Source: Pterobdella sp. o SKG-2022
Taxonomy: Eukaryota > Annelida > Clitellata > Hirudinida > Piscicolidae
Assembly (NCBI GenBank): GCA_964035795.1
Contig: OZ038323.1
Span: forward strand, 6,682,217-6,746,216
Length of the DNA stretch: 64,000 bases
Direction of reading: 5' to 3'
Each line of letters opens with the position of its first letter. Position 1 is the first letter of the stretch. The position numbers and the translations under genes were made by a program. Positions 53,641-64,000 of the stretch are shown piece after piece. The notes beneath the pieces are model-generated. The model was not told where the DNA came from and ran no database searches. It saw only the letters and a list, made by a program, of their open reading frames with translations.

Positions 53641-55288
53641 ATGAAAATACACAAAGTTGATCTAACACTAATGAAAGTTGTACCCTTTTTGTTCACTTAG
53701 TCTTGGAAAATTTGTTGATATTAATTTTCATATGAAAGTTCCGAAACCAATTGATTTGTGGAGATCAAAGTCAATATTTTGTCGTGTTTCACTGAGCACA
53801 AGTTTGTGAGAAATCTTATATAAAGGTTTTGCCATGGTATTAATAATTTTCGGGTTATGATGAGAGTTGAAAATTTTTCATAGTTCATTGGAAACTAACT
53901 TGATTGGAAAGAATTGAAAAATCTTAGAAATGACAAAAAAATTTCGAGCCGAAACAAACTTGAATTTTTAATAGAAAATTTAAGATACTAACATAATAAT
54001 TTTTACACAATTGTAAAATGCTAATTCAGAAATAAAATCTAACATCTCATCATAATATACATCTATATGTTATATACTTTTCAATTTTATATATACCTAT
54101 ATACGAGCTATCTACATATATATAATAGCATATCACCAAGACCTTATATAAAGCAAAGAGGATTGAAAACATTTTCAACCAATTTTAAAATTTCAAAGTT
54201 GTATAGTTAATCTAGTCAAGAATTTAAAAAGTCTAAAATGATAAATTACTTCAAAACGTGGCAAAAAAATTCACAAATAAATACAAATCTGTTGAAGTTG
54301 TCTGAATAAACATCATTCAAACAACATCATTCAGTTGAAAATAATAGAAATTGAACTATTGGATTTTTAAACTCACCAAACTACAACAGAGGCTGTATGG
54401 GTATGAAAATTTTCAATTATTTTTAAATTCTTCGAATTAGTCGATGCCATAAATTGCGGCGTTCATTTTGTTCATTTGACAAATCATGCAATGTAAATTT
54501 GAAATGAATAATATGGGTTACTCACATACACAAATAGCATTTCATAAAGGTAAAAAGCCAATGCGTTCAACTGATACATGGTTGAATAGTCGTTTTAATT
54601 ATTTATATAACTTTCCATTCACCATCCATTTAATCGAATTGATTCATTTTGGATCGCTGATTTTAACTCGAAAAACTTTTTCTCTATTCGTTTGATGGCT
54701 AGTTCTCCGAAACACTGATATATCTTATCTCAATTTATCTATTTCAAGTTACTATCGGGTTTTTTATATATTTCAACTATTCATTGAAACCAAATGTTTT
54801 AACTTAAAACTTAATGAAACGACCATTTTAGTCTATCGATTTTTAGTTTAATTGAAACTTTTGTAAATTATCTGAACTATTTTTTGTTTTAAAGGTGAAT
54901 TTGTTTAAGAAGATATCAGATATCATCTCACTAGCCGTCAACTATGAAAGATTTTTTCAATTTTGTAAAATGGTAAATGAATTTATTGCAAAAGTAGCAA
55001 AAAATCTGAAAAACAAACATTAAAATTCAGCACAAGTTTCAAAAAGTGTCAGCTTCGAATGGACTTTATGTGAACGAAGAAAAAGACAGCTAATAATTGA
55101 ACCGTGTAAATTACATTAAAACAATAATTGAAAAAGAAACAGAATAAAATCGGTCGTTTCCATCGAAAGCTTTCGTTAGAGAAACATACGTGCAAAGTAA
55201 TAAGGTATAACTATCCCTAATCGGACTATTTAATGTAATCAAATTGACCTTTATACAGTTAGTAAAACTTGAAGCACAGATAAACGTG

Positions 55289-55295
55289 TATAAAT
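55289..55295 (+). promoter_or_regulatory. Possible TATA box of the Post2 gene
   Basis: TATAAAT lies 87 bases before the first ATG of Post2 (55376). This would give a 5' UTR of roughly 55 bases. The position fits but such words are frequent in this AT-rich sequence. Confidence 0.3.
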
Positions 55296-55375
55296 TAAGC
55301 GAAACAATTGTTCGAAGTTTCAAAAATCAATAGGACGAAACAATAACTTGTGTGATTCTTGCAAAAAACTTTAAA

Positions 55376-58300
55376 ATGATGATGGAAAATGCCCCCAATT
55401 CGTTTTTCAGCGGTTTTCATCCACCTGGATTCTATCAAAACTTTGGACCTTCCGGAAATTCATCCATGGTTCACACTAATCCACCCGGAACAGGGATGTT
55501 TGGGGGATTAAATGGAAATAGCTCGATGCTTCCGCCATCTGGACCACCACACTCATCCGCTTTTTCCGGTTTTTCACCTGATGTGATCGGAAGGCGATCC
55601 TTCGGACCTTCATCCCATCATCCCCATTCGTCATTTTCCAACCCTCCTCCTCCTTCCCCTTTTTTTAATGGATGGTCTTCGGGCTCGTACGGGAGTTCTG
55701 GCAACACCTTCATTGCCATGCAACCAAATCCTCCAGCTCCATCAAGCCACATGGGACTTTTAACATCATCAGATCCTATTCTAATCATTCCATCCAATTC
55801 TTCAACTACTCCCCAAACTCCCCCATTTTTCTCGAGATCTTCAAAACCACAACATACTAGCAGACTAACACCCATCAACTCTCCCACCGATAGAAACAAT
55901 GATACTCACGTCAACGAAAATAACATCAATAGCACAAACAATACTAATAATAATAATAACAACACTACTAGTGACATCAACAACAACAATCTTAGTAATC
56001 ATAACAATAACAATAGCGGCTCTGAGTCAAAACAAGAAATAAGTAAATTAGACGAAATAGGGATAACTATCCCAAGTTCTTCTTCATCGTCTTCATCTTA
56101 CTTCCAGTATCTACAAAAGTACAACAGTTCAAATAATGACAACGGATATGCGACAAACGTTGATAACAACAACAACCATCAACATCAGCAGCACGCTCAG
56201 TCGGCCTGCAATGGATTCTCTCCATATCAGTCCCCGTTGAAAACTTCAAACATGACATCGCCTGGAACTCATCTTCAAGGAAACAACAACAACAGCAATA
56301 CCAACCACAACAGTTCAAATCACCCATTGAATCATTACAATAACCAGAATAACAACTCATTCACTAACAACCTACTTGGAAACAACAATTTAAAACCAAC
56401 CTCTCTTGGTTACAGCCCATTTTCATCTTCAGACATCCTAAGCAATCAAACACCATTTGTCTCGCCACACCAACACCCACTGAACCAACTCTCAAACCTC
56501 TACGTTGGTGACATGTACGCCAACCATCCTAGCCACCATCCCCACCACCATCATCATCATTTGCCTCCGGCATCGGGTAGATTGTTCAGCAGTGAATTGG
56601 CATCATTGCCTTTACCTTCTCGCATAGATCCAGGTCATATGGGTTATCTCAATGACCTGGCTAATCAGACTGCAGTAGGTTGGTGATCAGTGATTTTAAA
56701 TTTAACGAAAAGTGAAAAGTCAGTATTCAAAAAATATATTCATGAAAATTTATATTCTTCCAATATTTTATGATGGAAATTTCGAAAACTATTCAGAAAA
56801 ATTTGAAAAAATATGAATACAAGAATATTGAGTGAAATTTTTTGCAAAATATTCAAAAAATTTTCAAAATAACCTAGAGTTTTCTCATATCAAAACTTCA
56901 CTATCAATCAAAAAAGAAGCGTATAATAGGTATAAATCAAGTCAAAACATCAGTAGGAACTTGAATCATTGAACTAAGATTAAGTGCAACCTGGCTTATC
57001 ATGATATATGACGTCAAAATCCCAGAAAAAAACTATAAAAAATCTTTTACAAATTTTTGAATATTATTTAACCAGTTGCTCATTCATGTGAAATAACAAA
57101 AATGAATTTTCTGAAATGGAAATCAAGTAGAAGAATGCTGATAACCGTTTAAATTGCAATTATACATAAGCACCTTGTTCATGGAAATGATGTATGCAAC
57201 TTTAAATAAACACAGAACCACTTTCGCTTGTGGCTGATTAATTACTAGTACTATGTTAAACGATAATTTTAATATATGACATCAACAAAATTCTCGATAT
57301 ATTTTATTATTTGCTTTAAATGCAAAAACTATTTGAAAAATTTTCTATAAGTACAAAACTTATATCATTGAATTTGAGTTAACCATTAATAAAAATAAAT
57401 TTTTTGAAAATTTTTTTCATGCAGTGAAATACATAATACATGAACCTATCAGTCATTTGATCAAAATACTTAATATATCGCATAGAACAAGCAAGACAAA
57501 GGAAGAAACGTAAACCATACACACGCTACCAAACCATGGTTTTGGAAAATGAGTTTGTGAGCAACTCTTACATTACCAGACAGAAAAGATGGGAGATCTC
57601 ATGTAAACTACATCTTTCTGAGAGACAAGTAAGTTTATTGTGTTAAATGTCGATAATACTAAGTTCTCAGACCAAGTTTAGGACTGCTAAAATCATTGGA
57701 AGAGAATTTTTTCAGTGTACAGTTTAGTTTAGCTTTGAATGTTGTAAAACTAAAGTACTTTTGAAAAAGAAATATTTTTTTATGAAATTTTGTTAAAATA
57801 AATGAGAATATCTTCACTTGATTAATTAGGAAAATTATGTTCAAAATCTTTGATGTATAATGAAAAAAAAAATAAATTTTTGGAAAAATGTGAAATTTAT
57901 CACTTATGAAAATACAAATTTAATGTCTTCCATTATTAAGTTCAAATTTGTTTAGAACAACGATCATTTTTTAAAGAAATATTTTCTGTCATAAATTATA
58001 ATCAAATTTTATTAAGATTTTGAATTCATTAAATTATATGAGAACATCTTCAATATATGATAAATATGAGCTCGCTATGAATATAAACTTCAACTTGAGA
58101 GCTAAATTGATAGAAATATTTTTCAACGTCAATTAAATAATTTTTTTTCAAATAAATTAAATTAAATACTAACAACTCCAGGTAAAAGTGTGGTTTCAAA
58201 ACCGCCGCATGAAACGTAAAAAACTGAACGATAGAGCAACAACAATGACTAAAGAACCCAAAGACAGTCTCCCGCACTCTTCTTCCTCCAACCATGGAGA

Positions 58301-58376
58301 TCACAACATGATGGACAAAAGCTGCAACGAAGATGATGATGAGGTGGATGAAGATGATTTAGATGAATCGATGTAG
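55376..58376 (+). CDS. Post2: Posterior-class Hox homeodomain transcription factor, Post2-like
   Basis: Exons: 55376-56678, 57486-57628, 58182-58376; 546 residues. The homeodomain (residues 439-498) reads RKKRKPYTRYQTMVLENEF, SYITRQKRWEISCKLHLSER and QVKVWFQNRRMKRKKLN, with W48, F49, N51 and R53 in place. RKKRKPY and the KRWE segment are Abd-B/Hox9-13 class, while YTRYQTMVLENEF and ITRQKRWEISCKL are what I know from lophotrochozoan Post2. An intron splits the homeodomain between Q44 and V45, a recurrent homeobox intron site. The long N-terminal exon is low complexity: Gly/Pro/Ser-rich, then poly-Asn (about residues 190-225), Ser runs, and a His run before LPPASGR. No YPWM-type hexapeptide is seen, as usual for this class. 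The C-terminus is acidic (NEDDDEVDEDDLDESM). Three consecutive Met codons open the frame. It specifies posterior body identity in related animals. Confidence 0.95.
55910..56030 (+). repeat. AAC/AAT trinucleotide-rich tract encoding poly-Asn in Post2
   Basis: Clusters of AAC, AAT and ACT codons encode Asn/Thr/Ser runs within exon 1 of Post2. Further AAC runs occur at 56160-56180 and 56280-56370, and a CAC/CAT run encoding His at about 56520-56570. Codons are mixed, so the tracts are partly purified from pure microsatellites. Confidence 0.7.
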
Positions 58377-61300
58377 TGGTTTTGAAAAACTTTTATGTAC
58401 CAATGTAGAATTTCGTCAGTTTATGTACGTTCAATCTCCTTTATTGCCATGTGAACAGATAAAAGTTTACACAGTTTAATAGTCATATTTTTACTTTATA
58501 ATTTGACCGATGTTATAATTATTTGAGGAACAATTTTTATTCGAATTTTTATTTTGAAAGAATTTTTTAGACTAATGCATTTTATTAGCTTAGAATACAT
58601 TGAAAGCTTATATGAATCATTTCAAAGTAGCTGTAAATATGTTTTGTTGATTCCCAACCCCCAATCAACAGTTCAAATGTACTTACCCTTCCAATATTTT
58701 TTATAGAATTATTTTCTTCTATTGCTACTTCAGAATAATTTTTTGATTGTACATTCTATGATAATCTTGTATGGTTAGAAGATCTCAACAAGTAACGTGA
58801 AACATTTGCTGGAATGAATAAACTTCAAATATATGTGTGCAATAGAAAAGAAATTTTAACAAGGTTGAAGGTGCATAAAATGACATTTGTGCACGTGCTA
58901 ACGAATGTATCATCATTTAAACAGTTCACATATTCGTTGTATTGTTTTTGGGCAATTTGAACTTTTTGTTAAATTTATTTGTCTTCATATATCAAGGTTT
59001 TACTACTAAATTTTTATTTCGAAAGATTTTACTGAATTTTTCTTTAATTGCGAATTTTCAATCCTTTTTATTCGTCAATGATGAAGCTGTATTGGAACAA
59101 AGTAATGAAAGGTATTTTATAATAATTTAGTGCGGGCTGTTAACACATTCTTAATTAGTAGGAACTTTTTTTATGTTGTCGTGAGCTTGTCGTCAATAAA
59201 ATATAAAGTTTCTCTTTTTGACAGTAATGAAATCGAAAGTTAACTAAAAGATTACTCCTATTGGAAAAGCCTCACATCAAACATTTATAATTAATCCGCA
59301 CTTTTGATCTGTCCAAGGTTCAAATCATTTTCATGAAGGAATAAAAACAGAAAAATTAATCTGTTGATTTATTTGAAAGCACTTTTTAAATCTCCAAGGA
59401 AACTGCTGAAATCTCTCGAACACGAATCTTTTGTCTGAAATATCGAAGTGAAATATATATTAATGAATACATGAAATCAATCAAAACTTATACATGCAAA
59501 ATACATTTACTTGTTACAAATACATGCTTTTCTAGCTTCAAATTAGATAGCGTTGAAATTTTTATATGTGAACGTCTAATCCTAAATGATTTAACGAAGG
59601 TGGAGTTGTTGAAATATTTTAATTGTCCATGAATTCTGTGTTGCATAATAAATTCGTGGAGGTCTGACAAGGATATCATTACTAATGAGAAAGAAGTTAA
59701 TGAGGGTTAAAACGAAATTGTTCTCATAATGATCAAAACATAAATAACTTATTTTAGTTTCATTCTAAATACTGAAAATTTATACAATAAAATTTAGTTT
59801 GAATTAAACTGAAATAATATGACTTCAATAATTATGATACCAGTCATTTTTCAATTCGATAAAACTTCAAGACAAAAGCTGGAAACCTTCATTTAATTTC
59901 TAACATAATTGTTTTATATTATATTATTATGTGAAACCATTTATATCGCTAGATGCAAGAGCCTTACGAATGGAAATAAAATATATGATCTCGAACCATT
60001 ATAACTAGATCAGTAAATACTGATGTGTAAAATTATAATTTATTTAGTGAAAAAATTTTTTCCAATACAATTTTATATTGGAATCTGGAATAGTTATCTA
60101 TATTTGCGAAAAACATTAGAATTAACAATACTCACTTCTAAAGGGCGAATGAAATTAAATGATTTCTTGTCTTCTGTTGAGTAGAAAATAACTTCAACAA
60201 TAATATAATAGATATTAATACTTAAATTTTATTGAAATATTTTCTGTCAAAAGTTTTTTTTTCCAAGAAAATTTCTCATTTCCAACATTTTATATTTCTA
60301 ATTACTTGTTTTTCATGAGTTGAGATAAATTTTTTTATAGAAATATTTTGTCGCAATTCTGCTTGATTACAATTCTTACGAACTGTCGAAACTTTTTTTG
60401 GGAAGTTAATTTTTAATATTTTTGCTTTTTCATTTCATGCCATAGTTCAAATTTTGTGGAGTTTCAATTATTTTAGAATTCTAGTGACATGGGAAGTACA
60501 AAAATATATTGTTGTTTGAAAATATACTCATTTCTAGTTTTGTATAATTAAAGAAAAAGAAAGGATAAATAAAAAATGAGACTCAGACTACGTAGATAAT
60601 TTTGGGAGAAATGTGTTTATGACGGATTTTTAACTCAGTTTAAGTTTCTCAATGAGTGTCACATCAAATGGGTTTTTTGACAATTTTTTTCCCATTTTTT
60701 GATCGTTTGAATAACTTCAAATCAAAATATAGTCATTAACTTGACGATTTACTTTTTCAGCCAAACATAAATAGAAAATACTATTAAATTAGTTTTAAAT
60801 ATGAAGTTATAAACTTCAAATTTTAGTATATGAATGTTTCTACAACTTAAATTATGACATTGATAATGAAGTTTCAGCCCATATTTTTTGCTTAGCTTAT
60901 AATTTTATATTAGTTTAGAAGTGGAATGATGTACATTCCGTGTATTTTCTGATGTAAATTAATTTTTTAAAAATTTATTTTTGCAAAAATTTCGGTGATC
61001 CATGGGAGTTCGTATCATAAAATATAAAAGTATACTTGAAGGTTTCTATGATTGAAATGCCTCTATGAAATTTATTTAGACTAATTTCAGACCGAATGTT
61101 TTTCTGAATTATGTTCAACTGAATCAGTTTTAAGAAGTTTGAGAAAATGGTACAGTTGAGATGGTTCGTCTTAGGGAGATAACTTCAATGTCATTCCTAA
61201 TTTGTGATGTAATTTTTGTAGATATAATGCTGATTTCAAATTTTTTCTCGAAATAGTTTATTAATTAGTTCATTATCATTTTTTGTCATAAAAATCAAAT

Positions 61301-63560
61301 AGTGCACACAAAATATATGTAAAAAGAATTAAATTTTAGATCCAATGAACTATATAAAATAACAAAATTTTCAAGTAAAAATACAAATGAATTTCGCAAC
61401 TTTCATAACTTCAAATGTTAAAACCTTTTTTACATATTATAATCGACTTACTCAAAGTTCTAAAAACAAGTTATAGAGTCGAATATAGTAAAAAAATTTC
61501 CAAAAGTTGGTAGCAAATCTTTTTAAATAAAATAGTGAAATAAAACGCATCTAACTTTTCATAAAGAACCAAAAAGATATAGTATGTGTTTTAACGTAGC
61601 TTCATAAGCACAATCTGAGTTATAGGGTGTAACGTTATTTATCGACTATTTCTTTTGAACATCCCATCTTCTATTAACATACATGAATTTAGATTTTATA
61701 TATGATGGTAATCATTCATAGATTTTCATAGATAATCATCTTTCAAGTGACATTTTAAAAAAAACCCTGAAACAGTCGTAGGATCTCTTTTTCGATACGG
61801 ACTAATCACATGCAACAAATCCTTGTGGCGAACCATGCAGCTTGGAGCTTATATAAAGGAAGTTATAGGGCTTTCAGTTTGCCGTATCGATTGTAGATGC
61901 AGTACCAAATCGGAGATATAGTCTTGTTGGAAAATTATATTAAAATTAGTATTTATGAATTTGTTTTGCAACATAATAATGAAGCTGCGAAATTCCCAAA
62001 AAAAGAACATGTATTATAATTCTCTTAACCTTATGATAGTGAAACATTGACGTAGAAAAACAAAATTTGATAATAATCTTTTGATGAAGTATGGAGATTC
62101 ATAGAAGTAAACTTCGATTCAAACTCCAAAACTATTAGCAGAATATATTTTGTTTTATATACTTATAATTTTTAAAAAAGAAACTAAAGATTTATGTATA
62201 AAGATCCTCCCATTAGGTATTTTTTCAAAAGCTCTATATCTTTCATCGTACATAAAAGATAAAAATACCCTGATTTATTGGGTTTGTTCATTTATATAAA
62301 AACTACCGCAGTGATTTATAACTATATAACGAATAACAAAAAGTTTCTCAAAAATTAACATTTATGTATAGCAGTTTGTGTGGAGCCTTTCAGATGTCGA
62401 TTTTATCTGGCTTATGCATCAATTGATTTTTTCCAAGACTCATACCCGTGCTGCCCACCAGGCGAATATAAGAAAAATAGCCAAAACTTCAAAGTTATTT
62501 GAAAAAAATTACCTATTTTCGAAAATGCGATGAGTTTCCCATTCTATTCATAATAATTTTTAAACTTAATTATTGAGAGTATTCAATCAGAGATGAATAA
62601 TTTTTCATACACAACAATCAAATCAATTTTTGCAGTAGGAATAGCTTTAAAAATAAATATGAAATAAAAATTTAATCTACAATTAACGTAATAAAATATA
62701 TTAGCGAATGGAAATTATTGGTATTACAAGGTTATTACATTTTTCTTTTAGGAGAGATTTATTTGAGCCATAAATGATATTTCTTCGTTGTTTCTCTAAT
62801 ATTCTCTCATAAAGTTTTTTACGCTTTTTTGCCAAAACGTGTATTACATCTTTATTGGACGAAAAGAAAAAATGTATATAACTAAAATTTATTGAAGAAT
62901 GAAATTCATTAAAAAACAAAATAATTGGAGGTTTATGGATGTTAATTGTTGTGTTCAAAAATAATTGTTTTAAATTTTCGTTTCAATTCAGTCATTTTAT
63001 ACATAATTTTTAACTCATTTTTCATAAATGATACACAAAAATTATTCCAACTCATATGAGTTCTCGTAAAAAACAAAAAAAAGATTTACTGCCGGAAAAA
63101 TCGATTCATGCTAGCTTTTTGTATACACAATTTCTGAATATTTTTCACTTTTTCTCGAATTTATAAAAAATTCGATTTTCATTTTTTACTAGTTGAAATA
63201 CTTCTTCCATAATTGAGTTTCATGAAAGTCACTAACATTTCATATTGCATCAAATATTTTTCAAATTTATCGAAATATTACTGGTATATAATATTGGCAT
63301 TTCAATATTTTTGTTGAACTGAAATGAGAAAATTAATTTTTGTTTTGAAGGTTTGCACTAGGTAGAATTTATTTTGTTAATCTCTCAAAATGCCATTCAA
63401 ATTTACATTTTTCATGTAAGTCAATAATTTTTTCTATTAATCTTTGTGAATCAACTACATATAATTAATGGAGAGCTCAATGCGAGAAATTTTTAAGCAC
63501 TTTGATTTTTTTTAATAAACATATTAAATGTATAGAAAAATATAAATTTAATTCAAAATG
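58377..63560. other. Gene-poor region downstream of Post2
   Basis: About 5.2 kb with no supportable gene. The left end is the Post2 3' UTR. Open frames at 58942-59130, 59488-59679 (minus) and 62701-62958 (minus) have no resemblance to a family. No further homeobox exon was found on either strand. A slightly less AT-rich patch at 61780-61920 includes TCTTTTTCGATACGG and GCCGTATCGATTG, which share the inverted words CGATACGG/CCGTATCG. Confidence 0.4.
58817..58822 (+). terminator. Candidate poly(A) signal for Post2
   Basis: AATAAA lies about 440 bases after the Post2 stop codon, followed within about 20 bases by a GT-rich stretch (ATATGTGTGCAATAG), the usual arrangement of signal and downstream element. 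Another AATAAA occurs near 59197. Either could be used. Confidence 0.35.
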
Positions 63561-63564
63561 TTTT

Positions 63565-63632
63565 GAGTCGAAGCGAGTAGTGAAGGTCGTGATAAGAACC
63601 CCGAAGGTGCTCCATGCGTGACTCCACGACGT
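63565..63632. other. GC-rich segment with interleaved inverted repeats
   Basis: This segment is sharply more GC-rich than everything around it. GAGTC (63565-63569) pairs with GACTC (63620-63624), and GTCGTG (63586-63591) pairs with CACGAC (63625-63630). The two pairs cross, which in RNA would be a pseudoknot arrangement. The minus strand is open in at least two frames across it. It may be the end of a mobile element, a structured RNA or an exon fragment. Not recognised with confidence. Confidence 0.35.
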
Positions 63633-64000
63633 TCATTCCACTTCCATTTTTTGACATTTTTATTTTAGTTTTGTGAAAGCCAAAAGTTCTAAAGAAATTT
63701 ATTATAGTGAGAGCATAAATTTTTTTTCTCGATATAACTTTTGTACAAATTATCGATATTATTTTCCATGTAGTACATTTTCACCCAATAAAATAAAATC
63801 TCACTGAAGCAATTAAACTTACTAAACTTTATCTTCATTCTTCTATTCTCTAATGATAAAGCTACTAAGATAATATTTGTCTGTGTTGAACTCTACTTTG
63901 TACAAAGTTTTATTTAGTGATTTTTAAAAAGATTAAATAAGTAAACTAAACGAGTAATATAAAACTTATTGACAGCACACAAACGATCGGTGATAATTCT

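Noticed and set aside
26779..55288. Additional Hox exons or a mir-10-type microRNA in the desert
   Set aside because: I looked for homeodomain cores (WFQNRR) on both strands and for the mir-10 mature sequence and found none.
55618..56360. Minus-strand ORFs opposite Post2 exon 1
   Set aside because: They are shadows of the biased Pro/Ser/Asn/His codons of the Hox exon.
62701..62958. 85-codon minus-strand ORF
   Set aside because: It opens with TTG, not ATG, has no recognisable motif, and is within chance length.

Overview
The window is animal nuclear DNA. It is very AT-rich, its genes are split by many short GT-AG introns, and most of the rest is non-coding. A posterior-class homeobox gene with a Post2-like homeodomain (YTRYQTMVLENEF, ITRQKRWEISCKL) points to a lophotrochozoan/spiralian such as an annelid, mollusc, nemertean or flatworm. 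I cannot name the species. All gene models come from hand-tracing splice sites and keeping the reading phase, guided by what I know of the families. No alignment or search was run.

Layout. (1) 1-343, minus: 5' end of an unidentified, very acidic, charged protein that runs off the left edge. (2) 1760-6095, plus: 26S proteasome ATPase Rpt6/PSMC5, 12 exons, complete. (3) 6427-7345, minus: small unidentified Tyr/Pro/Cys-rich protein, four exons seen, 5' end unresolved. (4) 11753-14008, plus: myosin regulatory light chain with a Lys/Glu-rich N-terminal extension; its first coding exon holds only the ATG. (5) 15106-17547, plus: compact SoxD-type HMG-box factor with a TATA box and a PLDLS CtBP-binding motif. 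(6) 18766-22122, minus: 729-residue protein made of a Gln-rich coiled coil followed by six 'V-x-E-N-x-P ... D-V-x-R' repeats. (7) 23311-26778, minus: 26S proteasome lid subunit Rpn5/PSMD12, nine exons, complete. (8) about 26.8-55.3 kb: a gene desert of about 28 kb containing scattered, less AT-rich islands that carry possible homeodomain, CRE, octamer and nuclear-receptor sites. (9) 55376-58376, plus: the Post2-like Hox gene, three exons. (10) 58.4-64 kb: gene-poor, with one odd GC-rich segment near 63.6 kb.

The genes do not form a pathway, but the company they keep is notable. Two 26S proteasome regulatory-particle subunits (PSMC5, PSMD12) lie about 17 kb apart and on the same side of a posterior Hox gene, and no other Hox gene is present in the 55 kb upstream or 5.6 kb downstream. 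In human, PSMC5, PSMD12 and the HOXB cluster all lie on 17q, so this may be a remnant of ancient Hox-chromosome synteny. Two copies of a tRNA-Ile-derived SINE, one in an intron and one between genes, share a body outside the tRNA part, so they are a repeat family and not stray tRNAs.
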